This document shows, piece by piece, positions 54,474-64,000 of a stretch of 64,000 nt of DNA. Made by a program: the position numbers and the translations under genes. The first letter of the stretch is position 1. Each line of letters opens with the position of its first letter. The notes beneath the pieces were generated by a model. It searched no databases. It saw only the letters and a list, made by a program, of their open reading frames with translations, and was not told the origin of the DNA. The DNA is from Veillonella sp. 3310 (GTDB taxonomy: Bacteria; Bacillota; Negativicutes; Veillonellales; Veillonellaceae). The stretch is taken from the NCBI RefSeq assembly GCF_003999875.1, contig NZ_RQVJ01000002.1:62001-126000 (forward strand), read 5' to 3'.

Positions 54474-55316
54474 ATGGAAGTATATTACTCCCCTTTACAA
54501 GAGGTTAATCAAGAATTAATCCATAAACGATTAGATTTTTTGTTGCGTAAAATCGGTTTTGATGAAATTGGTTGCGCTGGCAAAAAAGTGGCTCTACTTC
54601 GCAATGATTTGCATAGCGATTATGAGGCCTATGAAACGGTAGTGGCATATATGAAAGCACGCATCGAATCCGAAGGCGGCACTGTGGTCTATGTAGATGA
54701 GCCTAGCCATCATTCCCGTGAGGTTATTATTCCTGATGGTGAATCTGTGAAAGTAGCCTATATCGATGAACGCATTGCAACTAGTGATGTGGTGATTTCC
54801 GTGAATCACATTAAAGCGAATGAGTACAGCGGATTCTCTGGGGCTGTGAACAATACAGGATGGTACTCCGCCAGCTTAGAAGGTCGTCGTGAATTGGTAG
54901 CTTTAACAGGTACAGAGCATCATAAAGCGGTGGCTGAATATGCAGCAGCTGCCACACGGAATCGTCAACGATTCCATGTGGGCGTGGCTATGGATGTTGT
55001 GGCGGATTATGTGAACCAAGAAAAATTAAAAGACGCAGGTGCCACTAACGAAATCGTAGGAAACCTAGGTATCGTTGTGTCCTACGATATGGTGGCGATG
55101 GACGAAGCCTTAGGCGATATTATTACCCAAGCTACACCAGTGGAAAACGGTGTATTAAGCACAGTGGAAAAACGCACATGGGATTATTTCAAAGATATTT
55201 CCCCTAATAGCGAATGGCAAGCCATTTTATTACGTGCAGACCGCATGGGACTTGGTACACGTTCCTACGCCTTAGTGAAAGACGAAGAGTTAATCTTCTA
55301 TGGTGAAAAAATTTAA
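54474..55316 (+). CDS. DUF362-like protein
   Basis: The 280-residue protein resembles the DUF362 domain: KKVALLRNDL at the start, DVVISVNHIKANEYSGFSGAVNNTGWYS (the family's conserved K-H/N-x-GFSGA-KN block), and a C-terminal segment GNLGIVVSYDMVAMDEAL. It lacks the ferredoxin-type cysteine clusters that many DUF362 proteins carry. The biochemical role is unknown. AGGAGG precedes the ATG by 7 bases. Monocistronic, with a terminator downstream. Confidence 0.75.
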   Translation: MEVYYSPLQEVNQELIHKRLDFLLRKIGFDEIGCAGKKVALLRNDLHSDYEAYETVVAYMKARIESEGGTVVYVDEPSHHSREVIIPDGESVKVAYIDERIATSDVVISVNHIKANEYSGFSGAVNNTGWYSASLEGRRELVALTGTEHHKAVAEYAAAATRNRQRFHVGVAMDVVADYVNQEKLKDAGATNEIVGNLGIVVSYDMVAMDEALGDIITQATPVENGVLSTVEKRTWDYFKDISPNSEWQAILLRADRMGLGTRSYALVKDEELIFYGEKI

Positions 55317-55383
55317 TAGAACATAGCTAGAACAATACACAGATTTTAGGAGTTGTAGAAAGAATAGCGTATGTTAATAATAA

Positions 55384-55436
55384 AAAATCTCTAGTCTTAG
55401 CGATTGTGTATAGCATAACTTGGACTAGAGATTTTG
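55384..55436 (+). terminator. Terminator after the DUF362-like gene
   Basis: AAAATCTCTAGTC pairs exactly with GACTAGAGATTTT (13 pairs) around a 26-base loop. Confidence 0.82.
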
Positions 55437-55522
55437 TGTATTTAATTTGTATTGCAGGCCACTACTCATTAGTCCGAGCAGTACTTTCCTATTTCGTGAT
55501 ATAGTGGACTAAAAGTAATCTA

Positions 55523-55852
55523 TTACCGAGGATAATACATAATAATGAGTACCCCGATGATAGATACAATGCCGCCGATGATATCATATCGATCGGGCGT
55601 AATGCCATCTACATAATAGCCCCATAAAATAGAGAGAGCAATGAAGATACCACCATAGGCAGCATAGACCTTGCCGAAAGGTGCTTCTTGTAAAGTAGGG
55701 ATAATACCATAAATGATGAGGGTAATAGCGCCAGCGAGCATATACCAAGGGCTTTTATCATCTTTTAGATACAGCCATACTAAATAGCCACCGCCAATTT
55801 CAGCAATGCCGGCTAGAATAAAGTAAAAAATAGAGAGAAGAATTTGCGACAT
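55523..55852 (-). CDS. YnfA/UPF0060-family small membrane protein
   Basis: The 109-residue protein has four membrane helices and the UPF0060 pattern: FILAGIAEIGGGYLVWLYLKDDKS, GAITLIIYGIIPTLQ, FGKVYAAYGGIFIALSILWGYYVDGITPDRYDIIGG. The family is distantly like small multidrug-resistance proteins; the transported substrate is unknown. It ends the minus-strand gene pair; the secreted protein gene begins upstream. Confidence 0.88.
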   Translation of the reverse strand: MSQILLSIFYFILAGIAEIGGGYLVWLYLKDDKSPWYMLAGAITLIIYGIIPTLQEAPFGKVYAAYGGIFIALSILWGYYVDGITPDRYDIIGGIVSIIGVLIIMYYPR

Positions 55853-55863
55853 AATGAGTACCT

Positions 55864-56409
55864 TTAGAGTAAATATTGATCAGCAAGTGGATTAAAATAC
55901 ATATTGTAAGATTTGTAGAAGCTATATGTAGCTGCCACATAGCCTAGTGAAGCGATAGTAGCCGTTTTGGTTGTAAATTTAGGGTCAGTGGGGTGTATTT
56001 GACGATAAGGCTTGTATATTGAACCATCAAAATTATAACCTGCTAGGCCAGTCATTTTCCATTGTATTCCAGAATTTTTTTTCTGTTCATCAAAAATTGC
56101 CATATCGCCAGAGAACTTTTTCTTTAGCACTTCTGAGCTACGATTATAATCATAGAAAAAGGTAGTATCTGTTTTACCAATGGTATTTGTTTTGTATTGT
56201 ACCGTATAGATAGTTGCGTTGATAATATAGTATGGTGGATTATAACGTGTTACATTGATTGAAGGCATTTCTACATATCCATCGAGAGTTTGATCTGCAT
56301 AGACATGTTTATATTTTTCAGGTGAATTTCTCAGCTCGTCTAATGAAATGGCAAACGCTGACATTGTAAAGAGCGAAAAAATCGTTAATAGAAGAAACAG
56401 TTTTTTCAT
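55864..56409 (-). CDS. Secreted protein of unknown function (181 aa)
   Basis: Not recognised. The start at 56409 gives a clean signal peptide KKLFLLLTIFSLFTMSAFA with cleavage after AFA; GAGGTG lies about 6 bases upstream. The frame is open 20 codons further. The mature part is rich in Tyr, Thr and Ser, with a SLDELRNSPEKYKHVYAD start and a C-terminal IASLGYVAATYSFYKSYNMYFNPLADQYLL. Probably periplasmic or outer-membrane associated. The stop lies 11 bases before the start of the YnfA-like gene, so the two may form an operon. Confidence 0.72.
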   Translation of the reverse strand: MKKLFLLLTIFSLFTMSAFAISLDELRNSPEKYKHVYADQTLDGYVEMPSINVTRYNPPYYIINATIYTVQYKTNTIGKTDTTFFYDYNRSSEVLKKKFSGDMAIFDEQKKNSGIQWKMTGLAGYNFDGSIYKPYRQIHPTDPKFTTKTATIASLGYVAATYSFYKSYNMYFNPLADQYLL

Positions 56410-56492
56410 AATCGCACCTCGCTTAACACATAATAAATGATATGTACTTTCATTATATAAACTGTCCATAATAATTTCAACTATGAGAGCAT

Positions 56493-56526
56493 AAAAAAAG
56501 CAACCAATCCGAAGACTGGTTGCTGT
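56493..56526 (-). terminator. Terminator of rpsD
   Basis: On the minus strand AGCAACCAGTC pairs with GATTGGTTGCT around TTCG (one G-U), followed by TTTTTT. Confidence 0.92.
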
Positions 56527-56535
56527 AGTATCCTA

Positions 56536-57123
56536 TTATTTGGAGTACAATTCGACGATTAGTGTCTCGTTTACTTCGATAGGAAGTTCTTCACGTTCAG
56601 GAAGGCGAGTTAATGTGCCTTGGAAAGCGTCAAGATTTTTTTCAATGTAAGGAAGTTCGAAAGAACGAAGTTCTTGGAAGTTCACTTTGAACATTTCGTT
56701 GTCACGGCTAGCTTCACGAAGCTCGATTACATCACCTGGTTTACATTGGTAAGAAGGGATGTCAACGCGTTTGCCGTTAACAAGGATGTGACCATGGTTT
56801 ACCATTTGACGTGCTTGACGGATGGAGTTACCGAAGCCAATGCGATATACAAGGTTGTCCAAGCGGCATTCCAACAATTTCAACATGTTTTGGCCTGTAA
56901 CACCATGCATTTTTTTCGCTTTATCGTAATAGCGTACGAACTGGCGTTCTAGCAAGTTGTAGTATGCTTTAACTTTTTGTTTTTCTAATAATTGAAGACC
57001 ATATTCAGACATTTTCTTTTGACGTTGGTCTTTTTTTACACGTTTTAAAGCCTTCGCGTGACCGAAAACGTTCACACCGAAGCGACGGCATAACTTAAAT
57101 CGTGCTTCTCTTCTCGTTGCCAT
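56536..57123 (-). CDS. rpsD: 30S ribosomal protein S4
   Basis: Primary 16S rRNA-binding protein of the 30S subunit. The 195-residue protein has the S4 domain [49 protein letters not shown]. The N-terminus lacks the four-Cys zinc motif (only one Cys, KLCRRFG), so it is the zinc-free type. It stands alone rather than in the ribosomal alpha operon, as in many Firmicutes. GAGGTGA precedes the ATG. Divergent from zwf. Confidence 0.95.
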   Translation of the reverse strand: MATRREARFKLCRRFGVNVFGHAKALKRVKKDQRQKKMSEYGLQLLEKQKVKAYYNLLERQFVRYYDKAKKMHGVTGQNMLKLLECRLDNLVYRIGFGNSIRQARQMVNHGHILVNGKRVDIPSYQCKPGDVIELREASRDNEMFKVNFQELRSFELPYIEKNLDAFQGTLTRLPEREELPIEVNETLIVELYSK

Positions 57124-57216
57124 GTGATTATCACCTCATAGATTAATAAAACTTTGCACAAATTGTGCTTATTCATTATACCTTATGAAAATGAAAAAGT
57201 CAAAGGCGTATGACCA

Positions 57217-57244
57217 TTGTCAATAGTAGGGTTTGTGCTATAAT
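57217..57244 (+). promoter_or_regulatory. Promoter of zwf
   Basis: TTGTCA, 16 bases, then TATAAT at 57239-57244 preceded by TGC (extended -10). Confidence 0.68.
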
Positions 57245-57298
57245 AAAAGGTGCAGTATTAGTGTTTCCATTGGGAACTGATGTAAGAGGAGATTCACC

Positions 57299-58822
57299 AT
57301 GAATGTGTCCTATAATGTAAAAGAAGAATTATGTATTGAACATACACCAGGGGCGGGTGCCATTGTTATCTTTGGGGCCTCCGGAGACCTGACAAAACGT
57401 AAATTGTTACCAGCTATTTATTCCTTGTTTCAACGGGGCTTACTTTCACCAAAGGTAGCCGTGGTGGGTGTAGCGCGTACAGCGATGAGCCACGACGAGT
57501 TTCGTGAACAAGTGAAAGCGTCCATACTAGGTGATCGTGAACCAAGTGCAGAAGAACAAGCATTTATTGAACGTTTTTCCTATGTAGCGGGCCAATATAC
57601 AGATCCGTCTACGTATGTAGCGTTGCGCGAAGAGTTAGAGCGTGTGGCAGCGGCTCATTGTACGGGTGGAAATGCACTATTTTATCTGGCCATGCCACCA
57701 GAGTTATTTGAACCTATCGTACGTGAATTACATGGGGCAAAGCTATTAGAAGAAGTTGGCTCATGGTCTCGTGTGATCATTGAAAAACCATTTGGGCATG
57801 ACTTAGAAAGTGCTATTGCCTTAGATGAATCATTAAAACAATATATTACGGAAGAGCAAACTTATCGTATTGATCATTATTTAGGGAAAGAAACGGTACA
57901 AAATATTTTGATGCTTCGTTTCGCCAATGCTATATTTGAACCACTTTGGAATCGCAAATATATTGAACGTGTAGAAATTACCGTAGCTGAAGAGTTAGGT
58001 GTAGAAAAACGTGCAGGCTATTATGATGGGGCAGGCGCTTTGCGTGATATGGTGCAAAACCATATGATTCAAGTGCTATCTTTGATTGCCATGGAACCAC
58101 CGGCTAGTTTTAATGCTGATGATTACCGTGATGAAATCGGTAAGCTGATTTCCTCTATCCGTAGTTTACATCGTCAAAAATTGGGTGATATCGCAGTACG
58201 TGGTCAATATGTAGATTCTGGCAATACAGAACGTCCCGCTCCCGAGTATCGAAAAGAAGAAAACGTACCACCTACGTCTACGACAGAAACCTATGTGGCA
58301 TTGAAATTGTTCATTGATAATTGGAGATGGCGTGATGTGCCGTTCTACTTGCGTACAGGAAAACGATTGCCGAAGAAATCTAGTGAAATTGCTATTACTT
58401 TCAAACCTATTCCGCACTCTATCTTTAAACCGTTCCATGCGAAAGATTTTAACCAAAACGTATTGGTGCTTCGCATGCAACCAAATGAAGGTATGGGATT
58501 GTCCTTAGAGGTAAAATCTCCAGGATCTAAATTGAGTGTCAATACGTTAGAAATGGACTTTTCCTATAGCAACTCCAAGGAATTAGCAGACATTCCAGAT
58601 GCCTATGAAAGATTGATTTTAGACGGTTTACTAGGAGACCAAACGCTATTCGTTCGCAATGATGCGGTGGAAAAATCTTGGCGCTTATTTAAGCCATTGA
58701 TTGAGGCATGGGAACGAAATGATGAAGAAACACCGTTATGCTTCTACCCGGCTTTCAGTGAGGGACCAAAAGAGGCAGAAGAGTTATTAGAAGGAGGATC
58801 ATGGTCGTGGCGAGAGATATAA
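57299..58822 (+). CDS. zwf: Glucose-6-phosphate 1-dehydrogenase
   Basis: First step of the oxidative pentose phosphate pathway; supplies NADPH. The 507-residue protein has the NADP loop [20 protein letters not shown], the active site [41 protein letters not shown] and [20 protein letters not shown] lies 8 bases before the ATG. It overlaps the next gene pgl by 16 to 22 bases, indicating coupled translation. Veillonella cannot ferment glucose well, so the likely use is NADPH and pentose supply (inference). Confidence 0.95.
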   Translation: MNVSYNVKEELCIEHTPGAGAIVIFGASGDLTKRKLLPAIYSLFQRGLLSPKVAVVGVARTAMSHDEFREQVKASILGDREPSAEEQAFIERFSYVAGQYTDPSTYVALREELERVAAAHCTGGNALFYLAMPPELFEPIVRELHGAKLLEEVGSWSRVIIEKPFGHDLESAIALDESLKQYITEEQTYRIDHYLGKETVQNILMLRFANAIFEPLWNRKYIERVEITVAEELGVEKRAGYYDGAGALRDMVQNHMIQVLSLIAMEPPASFNADDYRDEIGKLISSIRSLHRQKLGDIAVRGQYVDSGNTERPAPEYRKEENVPPTSTTETYVALKLFIDNWRWRDVPFYLRTGKRLPKKSSEIAITFKPIPHSIFKPFHAKDFNQNVLVLRMQPNEGMGLSLEVKSPGSKLSVNTLEMDFSYSNSKELADIPDAYERLILDGLLGDQTLFVRNDAVEKSWRLFKPLIEAWERNDEETPLCFYPAFSEGPKEAEELLEGGSWSWREI

Positions 58823-59556
58823 TTCATGCATTTCCTACAGGAGATGACGTGGCGAAAGCAGTGGCCGATCGATTTTTAAATTATACCAATGCATATATTG
58901 CCGAGACGGGAACTTGTGTGGTGGCTGTATCTGGGGGTACCACGCCGAATGCATTGTTTTCTTTGCTTGATTCTGATGAGTATACAAATCGCATCGATTG
59001 GGAGCATATTTTCTTCCTTTGGGTAGATGAACGATTTGTGCCACAGTCAAATCCAGATAACAATTTTGGCCGTGCGAAAGATCGCTTATTTGGAAATATT
59101 ATGGGAGCTGCTCACTATTATCCAGTACCAACGAATAACGGTACTGTGGAGGAAGCAGCAGATAAATATGAACAAGAAGTACAAATGGTCTTGAAGCGTA
59201 CAGAAAAGGAATCCATAGATTTGGTGTTATTAGGATTAGGTGATGATGGACATACAGCGTCCTTATTCCCTAAATCTGAAGCGTTATACGAACGTGATCG
59301 TATGGTAGTAGCCGTAAAAGACGGCAAAGTATGGGAGCGTGTGACATTGACATTCCCAATGCTAGTGAATGCGAAATCTGTGTGGTTTACAGTGGTAGGT
59401 GCATCTAAAGAGTCGGCCTTAGCTCGCGTGCTTCGCCAACGTAAGGAATACGAAGAATATTCTTGGGAAGACCGAGTAGACCATTGTTTACCAGGTGCAG
59501 TGCTAACCCATGAGCCAGTGGAATGGTATGTAGATGAGGCAGCTCATAAAAACTAG
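58801..59556 (+). CDS. pgl: 6-phosphogluconolactonase
   Basis: Hydrolyses 6-phosphogluconolactone made by Zwf. The 251-residue protein has [56 protein letters not shown] and [17 protein letters not shown], the full family set. The ATG at 58801 is only three bases from AGGAGG (58793-58797 region). A GTG two codons later (58807) has better spacing and may be the true start. Confidence 0.94.
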   Translation: MVVARDIIHAFPTGDDVAKAVADRFLNYTNAYIAETGTCVVAVSGGTTPNALFSLLDSDEYTNRIDWEHIFFLWVDERFVPQSNPDNNFGRAKDRLFGNIMGAAHYYPVPTNNGTVEEAADKYEQEVQMVLKRTEKESIDLVLLGLGDDGHTASLFPKSEALYERDRMVVAVKDGKVWERVTLTFPMLVNAKSVWFTVVGASKESALARVLRQRKEYEEYSWEDRVDHCLPGAVLTHEPVEWYVDEAAHKN

Positions 59557-59582
59557 TTGATGTGAAATACGAGGTGATACAC

Positions 59583-59807
59583 ATGTTTAATTTTGGTACA
59601 CAAGAATTATTTCTTATTTTAATTATTGCTCTTGTTATCTTTGGGCCTAAAAAGTTACCTGAAATTGGTAAAGCCATCGGTAAAGGGATTAATGAATTTA
59701 AAGATGCTGTTAGTGGCGATAAAAAAGTAGCTAAAGAAGAACCAGCAAAAGCAGAAACTATTGATGTAGAAGCTGGTGCTACTAATAGTCATAAACAAAA
59801 CAATTAG
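59583..59807 (+). CDS. tatA: Twin-arginine translocase TatA-family subunit
   Basis: Pore-forming Tat subunit. The 74-residue protein has one N-terminal membrane helix ([13 protein letters not shown]), the conserved hinge [21 protein letters not shown] with its amphipathic helix, and a charged tail. GAGGTGA is 7 bases before the ATG at 59583. tatC is not next to it. It lies between pgl and the HMA protein, apparently in one transcript. Confidence 0.92.
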   Translation: MFNFGTQELFLILIIALVIFGPKKLPEIGKAIGKGINEFKDAVSGDKKVAKEEPAKAETIDVEAGATNSHKQNN

Positions 59808-59815
59808 GAGGAACT

Positions 59816-60121
59816 ATGTGCAAAGATTGCGGTTGTGGTAGCACAGGTAATGTGACTACGAAATTATTTCACGTGCCAGGCATGATGTGCGTGAACTGTG
59901 AAAATACTGTGAATGGTGCTGTTCGTGGGTTACCAGGCGTACTAGAATCTACAGTAGATTTGAAAACAAAAGAAGTGCGTATTCGCTTTGACCATACAAA
60001 AACTGATGAAGCGACCATTCGTGCAGCCATCGATGAAACAGGCTTTGAAGTGGAATCTGTGAAAGATTATGTCCATGAACATGGTGGCATTTTGGGTGCT
60101 ATTAAGAAAATATTCAAATAA
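59816..60121 (+). CDS. Heavy-metal-associated (HMA) domain protein, copper-chaperone-like
   Basis: The 101-residue protein has a Cys-rich start MCKDCGCGS, then an HMA domain (about 16-83) with the metal site GMMCVNCENTV (Cys26, Cys29) and the usual beta-alpha-beta-beta-alpha-beta order, and a C-terminal tail with DYVHEHGG. Such proteins bind Cu(I) or similar soft metals. The extra CxxCxC at the N-terminus is unusual for CopZ-type chaperones. AGGAGG is 5 bases before the ATG, 8 bases after tatA. Confidence 0.85.
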   Translation: MCKDCGCGSTGNVTTKLFHVPGMMCVNCENTVNGAVRGLPGVLESTVDLKTKEVRIRFDHTKTDEATIRAAIDETGFEVESVKDYVHEHGGILGAIKKIFK

Positions 60122-60167
60122 GGCGTACCTATCTGGTGATATGCCAGGTATATATTAGAATACAAGG

Positions 60168-60205
60168 AGGGGCTATCTGGATTGATTCCAAGATGGCCCT
60201 TTTAT
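60168..60205 (+). terminator. Terminator before the cupin gene
   Basis: GGGC-ATCT pairs with AGAT-GCCC, followed by TTTTAT. The cupin start is ten bases downstream, so part of the cupin leader is this hairpin. Confidence 0.55.
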
Positions 60206-60215
60206 AGGAGTTAGC

Positions 60216-60656
60216 ATGATACGCAAGTTTAATCAAAAAGAATACACCTGGGATGGAGTCGACACGTTGGTGTACAAGCAAGATAATAGCCCATTTAAAG
60301 ATGTAACCCGTCAAGTTCTTTTCGATGGGGCTTGGGATATTCCATGTCAGTTCCGCTATTTTGAAGTACAACCAGGTGGTTACAGTACTATGGAACGCCA
60401 TGAGCATACGCATATGGTGATGATCTTCCGCGGAAAAGGCCAATGTTTAATGGGTGATACCATAGAAGATGTACAAGAAGGGGATATGATTGAAATCCCT
60501 AAGTTGATGGCGCATCAATTTCGTGCGAACAAAGGAGATCATCTAGGATTTTTGTGCTTGGTCAATGTGGATCGAGATAAGGTGCAAGTCATTACTCCAG
60601 AAGAACAAGCGGAGATGATGGAAAATCCAGTAATCGAGGAGTTTTTAAATAGCTAG
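60216..60656 (+). CDS. Cupin-domain protein
   Basis: The 146-residue protein holds one cupin barrel. Motif 1 is seen in GGYSTMERHEHTHMVMIFRGKGQCLMGD (metal-type HEHTH and downstream Glu/Gly pattern) and motif 2 in GDMIEIPKLMAHQFRANKGDHLGFLCLV (PxxxxHxF). The substrate is unknown; it could be an isomerase, oxygenase or binding protein. AGGAG is 7 bases before the ATG. Confidence 0.82.
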   Translation: MIRKFNQKEYTWDGVDTLVYKQDNSPFKDVTRQVLFDGAWDIPCQFRYFEVQPGGYSTMERHEHTHMVMIFRGKGQCLMGDTIEDVQEGDMIEIPKLMAHQFRANKGDHLGFLCLVNVDRDKVQVITPEEQAEMMENPVIEEFLNS

Positions 60657-60688
60657 CCAATCAATTTACATAAAACTATCTTACAAGT

Positions 60689-60764
60689 AAGAAACATAAG
60701 TGATGAGGGCTCAAGGCATCGAATGAGGATGTTAGGAGTTGCTGTCACTTATGTTTCTTTTGTT
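60689..60764. terminator. Long-stem hairpin with a large loop
   Basis: AAGAAACATAAGTGA at 60689-60703 pairs exactly with its complement at 60745-60759 (15 pairs) around a 41-base loop, followed by TTG. It probably ends cupin transcription. The next 205 bases before the BASS transporter gene hold nothing recognised. Confidence 0.7.
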
Positions 60765-60969
60765 TTCTAATCAAATCCAGGAGCACCATGTGCGTGTTAG
60801 ATCTTGCACATGGAAATGTTATCCAAGAATGTATGATGAAGATAACTTTTAATAGCTGTGATTTATAAACGGACAAATATATTATAAATTTACCATAATT
60901 ATCTTTTATTTAATACGAAGATTTGCTATAATTGTAAAGTTCTCATTTTTTATAGAAAGTAGGTTACAT

Positions 60970-61908
60970 ATGAATTTTATTCGTAGTATCAATCGCTTGT
61001 TCAATGATTACCTAGCATGGATTGTGTTGGCTATGGCAGTTATCGCATTCTTAGTGCCAGAAGTATTCATGGGGGCAGCGAAACAAACAGTTCCTTTGTT
61101 GCAGTTAGTTATGTTCAGCATGGGCTTAACGTTAACAGGAAAAGTATTTTTAGATGTATTTAAACAACCGTGGCAAGTGATCTTGGTATCCTTGATTCAA
61201 TTCTTATGGATGCCACTAGCAGGCTGGTTAGTGGGTACCTTGTTTGGATTCCCACCTGAAATTGCTTTAGGCTTCATCCTATTGGGGGCTGCTCCAGGCG
61301 GTACTGCATCTAATGTGATGACATTCTTAGCAAATGGTAATGTGCCGTTGTCCGTATCTGCGACGACAGTATCGACTCTATTAGCGCCGGTATTAACACC
61401 GATTTTCATCGTTTTATACGCTGGACAAACAGTAGATATTGCATTCTGGCCAATGTTCATGTCCATCGTGAAAATCATTGCTGTGCCAATTGCATTGGGC
61501 ATTATTGTGAACTATTTCATCGGTTCTCGCATTGAACCTGTGAAAGAGGTGTTGCCAACAGTAGGTGCCGTAGCGGTATTGATTATCTTAGCTGGCGTCA
61601 CTGCGGTGAGCCGTGATAATATCTTAGCGCACGGTGTGATGATTTTCTTGGCTTGCTTAGTGCAAAACGTGAGTGGTTATGTAGTGACGTATTTCATTTG
61701 TCGTCTATTTGGTTCTAACGTACCAGATCGTCGTGCTATGCAAATCGAAGTGGCTATGCAAAACTCTGCGCTAGCAGCTAGCTTGGCGTTGAAACACTTT
61801 ACACCACAAGCAGCCGTAGCAGGCGCCGTGTTCTCTATTATCCATAACTTTACAGGATCTATCTTTGCAGGCATTTGCCGAAGAAACGATTCTAAAAGTA
61901 AACACTAA
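60970..61908 (+). CDS. Bile acid:sodium symporter (BASS) family transporter
   Basis: The 312-residue membrane protein has nine to ten hydrophobic segments and the family motifs: FSMGLTLTGKVFLDVFKQPWQ, LGAAPGGTASNVMTFLANGNVPLSVSATTVSTLLAPVLTPI (crossover region for Na+), and EVAMQNSALAASLALKHF. Bacterial BASS members carry pantoate, keto acids or other organic anions rather than bile acids; the substrate here is unknown. The ribosome site is weak (GTAGGTT). Confidence 0.88.
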   Translation: MNFIRSINRLFNDYLAWIVLAMAVIAFLVPEVFMGAAKQTVPLLQLVMFSMGLTLTGKVFLDVFKQPWQVILVSLIQFLWMPLAGWLVGTLFGFPPEIALGFILLGAAPGGTASNVMTFLANGNVPLSVSATTVSTLLAPVLTPIFIVLYAGQTVDIAFWPMFMSIVKIIAVPIALGIIVNYFIGSRIEPVKEVLPTVGAVAVLIILAGVTAVSRDNILAHGVMIFLACLVQNVSGYVVTYFICRLFGSNVPDRRAMQIEVAMQNSALAASLALKHFTPQAAVAGAVFSIIHNFTGSIFAGICRRNDSKSKH

Positions 61909-61963
61909 TCTGAAAGTTAGGATATATTGAGTATCAGTCGATAAAAATTGTATATCTATTAGA

Positions 61964-62018
61964 AACGTCATGTACTTTCATTGTCTGTTATAAGATAAAA
62001 GTATGTGGCGTTTTTTCC
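61964..62018 (+). terminator. Terminator of the BASS gene
   Basis: AACGTCATGTACTTT pairs with AAAGTATGTGGCGTT over 15 positions (three G-U), followed by TTTT. Confidence 0.85.
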
Positions 62019-62047
62019 TTGTAAAATCCTAAAATAAAGTATATAAT
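62019..62047 (+). promoter_or_regulatory. Promoter of typA
   Basis: TTGTAA, 17 bases, then consensus TATAAT at 62042-62047. It starts directly after the preceding terminator. Confidence 0.68.
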
Positions 62048-62114
62048 AGACTGTCGTAGTACGATTTGTACAACTATTAGGAATATCCTACTTAAGTAGA
62101 TAAAGGAGTATAGA

Positions 62115-63926
62115 ATGATTCGTGAAAATCTTCGCAATGTGGCGATTATCGCCCACGTTGACCATGGTAAAACAACATTGGTAGACGCATTGCTTAAACA
62201 AAGCCATATTTTCCGTGAGAATGAAAAAGTTGCTGAACGTGTAATGGACTCTAATGACTTAGAGCGTGAAAGAGGGATTACAATCCTTTCCAAAAACACA
62301 GCAGTTATGCATAACGATGTAAAAATCAACATCGTGGATACACCGGGCCATGCTGACTTCGGTGGTGAAGTAGAACGTGTATTGAACATGGTTGACGGCG
62401 TATTGTTATTGGTTGACTCTTTCGAAGGTCCAATGCCACAAACGAAATACGTATTGCGCAAAGCGTTGGAACAAGGTTTGAAACCAATCGTGGTTATCAA
62501 CAAAATTGACCGCCCTGACCAACGTGTTCACGAAGTAGAAGACGAAGTATTAGAATTGTTCATGGAACTAGAAGCAGACGATGATCAATTGGACTTCCCA
62601 GTGGTATACGCATCAGCTCGTGATGGTATTGCGAAAGCATCCATGGAAGATGATTCCACAGATATGACGGCTTTATTCGATGTATTGATCAAAGAAATTC
62701 CAGCTCCAGAAGGCGATATCGATGGTCCATTGCAATTCATGGTTACCACACTTGATTATGATGATTTCGTAGGTAAAATTGCCGTAGGTCGTATCGTTCG
62801 TGGCCGTATGAAAACAAATCAACAAGTGGTGTTGATGAATGGTGAAAGCACTCGTAAAGGCAAAATCGGCCGTGTGTACACATACAATGGCTTAAATCGT
62901 GTAGAAACAGATGAAGCAGGCATGGGCGACATCATCGCTTTCGTAGGTATCGATGACATCAATATCGGTGAGACTGTAGCGGATGCAGAAAATCCAGAAG
63001 CACTACCAACAATCTCTATCGATGAGCCAACATTATCCATGATGTTCTCCGTTAATAACTCTCCATTCGCAGGCCGTGAAGGTGACTATGTAACAAGTCG
63101 TCATTTACGTGACCGTTTGTTCAAAGAAGTAGAAACTAACGTATCCATGCGTGTAGAAGAAACAGATTCTCCGGACTCTTTCAAAGTATCTGGCCGTGGC
63201 GAATTGCATTTGGCAGTATTGATCGAAACTATGCGCCGTGAAGGTTACGAATTGCAAGTGGGTAAACCTCGTGTAATTTTCAAAGATATCAATGGTCAAA
63301 AATGTGAACCATTGGAGCATTTAACTATCGATGTGCCACAAGAATTTATGGGCGCTGTTATGGAAAACTTAGGTGTTCGTAAAGCTGAGTTAATCAACAT
63401 GGTTGAATTAGCTGGTTACTTACGTATGGAATTCGTAGTACCTGCTCGTGGCTTGATTGGTTTCCGTGCGCAGTTCTTAACAGCTACAAAAGGTAATGGT
63501 ATCATGAACCATGTATTCCATGGCTATGCACCATACAAAGGGGATATCCCAGGCCGTACGCGCGGTGCCTTGGTAGCCTTCGAAGACGGTGAAACAACAC
63601 CATATGGCTTGAACTCTGTACAAGACCGTGGTACTTTATTCTTAGGTGCTAACGTGCCAGTATACACAGGCCAAGTTATCGGCGAAAATGCTCGTGAAAA
63701 CGATATGGACGTAAACCCTAACAAAAAGAAACATGTTACTAATATGCGTTCTAGCTCCTCTGATGAGGCAGTTCGTTTAACACCCCCACGTATCTTCAGC
63801 TTGGAACAAGCCTTAGAGTGGATTAACGATGACGAATTGGTAGAAGTAACACCAGAAAATATTCGTATGCGTAAAGCGATCTTGGATCGTTCCGCTCGTG
63901 CGAAAGCAGCAAAAGCAGCAAAATAA
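62115..63926 (+). CDS. typA: Ribosome-associated GTPase TypA/BipA
   Basis: Translational GTPase of the EF-G family that aids ribosome assembly and stress or cold response. The 603-residue protein has G1 [16 protein letters not shown]2 ERERGITI, G3 [18 protein letters not shown]4 NKIDR and G5 SARDG, then domains II, III, V and the BipA-specific C-terminal domain ([33 protein letters not shown]). AAAGGAG is 8 bases before the ATG. The last 74 bases of the window after it show no gene. Confidence 0.96.
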   Translation: MIRENLRNVAIIAHVDHGKTTLVDALLKQSHIFRENEKVAERVMDSNDLERERGITILSKNTAVMHNDVKINIVDTPGHADFGGEVERVLNMVDGVLLLVDSFEGPMPQTKYVLRKALEQGLKPIVVINKIDRPDQRVHEVEDEVLELFMELEADDDQLDFPVVYASARDGIAKASMEDDSTDMTALFDVLIKEIPAPEGDIDGPLQFMVTTLDYDDFVGKIAVGRIVRGRMKTNQQVVLMNGESTRKGKIGRVYTYNGLNRVETDEAGMGDIIAFVGIDDINIGETVADAENPEALPTISIDEPTLSMMFSVNNSPFAGREGDYVTSRHLRDRLFKEVETNVSMRVEETDSPDSFKVSGRGELHLAVLIETMRREGYELQVGKPRVIFKDINGQKCEPLEHLTIDVPQEFMGAVMENLGVRKAELINMVELAGYLRMEFVVPARGLIGFRAQFLTATKGNGIMNHVFHGYAPYKGDIPGRTRGALVAFEDGETTPYGLNSVQDRGTLFLGANVPVYTGQVIGENARENDMDVNPNKKKHVTNMRSSSSDEAVRLTPPRIFSLEQALEWINDDELVEVTPENIRMRKAILDRSARAKAAKAAK

Positions 63927-64000
63927 TTACATATACTAGACTAGGAATAGTCTATGTACATAGAAATAGAGAAAGTAGTGGGATACCATGGCTTTCTCTA

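Overview
The window reads as chromosomal DNA of a Veillonella-like bacterium (Negativicutes: a diderm, anaerobic, lactate-fermenting Firmicute). The main evidence is the complete sodium-pumping methylmalonyl-CoA decarboxylase operon in the order mmdA-mmdD-mmdE-mmdC-mmdB, next to succinate CoA-transferase, methylmalonyl-CoA mutase, MeaB and epimerase genes. Further support comes from a T-box before valS, a B12 riboswitch, a clostridial-type [FeFe] hydrogenase, moderately AT-rich DNA and strong AGGAGG ribosome sites. The species assignment is inference; no database search was possible.

Layout. 1-3420: the end of leuA, then leuC, leuD, leuB. 3420-4480: an accessory module holding a ToxN/AbiQ-family toxin gene on the minus strand behind a three-unit repeat array, with its own terminator and promoter. 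This is a type III (protein-RNA) toxin-antitoxin locus. 4640-9000: pheA, a PepSY lipoprotein, an unknown membrane protein and a methyltransferase with a regulatory domain. 9040-13080: peptidase pepD, an asparaginase, cbiZ and yfbR. 13130-18640: T-box, valS, folC and an O-antigen-ligase-like protein. 19100-28200: a twelve-kilobase-class catabolic cluster that turns succinate into propionate (succinate CoA-transferase, split methylmalonyl-CoA mutase, meaB, epimerase, Na+-pumping decarboxylase). 28340-36860: a small membrane protein, a DASS-type anion transporter, alr, metF, an M20 amidohydrolase with a DcuC-type C4-dicarboxylate carrier, and a LysR regulator.

37260-43410: a cobalamin riboswitch followed by a second, two-subunit methylmalonyl-CoA mutase (mutA, mutB) and a second meaB. 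43727-51918: [FeFe] hydrogenase, a structured and repeat-bearing intergenic region, ilvE and glutamate synthase gltB. 52160-64000: a GntR regulator with ispE, tadA running into a tRNA-Ser gene, a DUF362-like protein, a YnfA-like protein, a secreted protein, rpsD, zwf-pgl, tatA, a metal-binding HMA protein, a cupin, a BASS-family transporter and typA.

How it fits together: lactate carbon reaches succinate, which is activated by the CoA-transferase, rearranged to methylmalonyl-CoA by a B12-dependent mutase, epimerised and decarboxylated to propionyl-CoA while pumping Na+; propionyl-CoA then gives its CoA back to succinate. The two mutases, two MeaB chaperones, CbiZ corrinoid salvage and the riboswitch make this a strongly B12-centred window. 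The best candidates for new biology are the toxIN locus with unusually long repeats, the tadA/tRNA-Ser overlap, the B12 riboswitch placed over a B12-dependent enzyme, and a covarying hairpin element found twice 42 kb apart.
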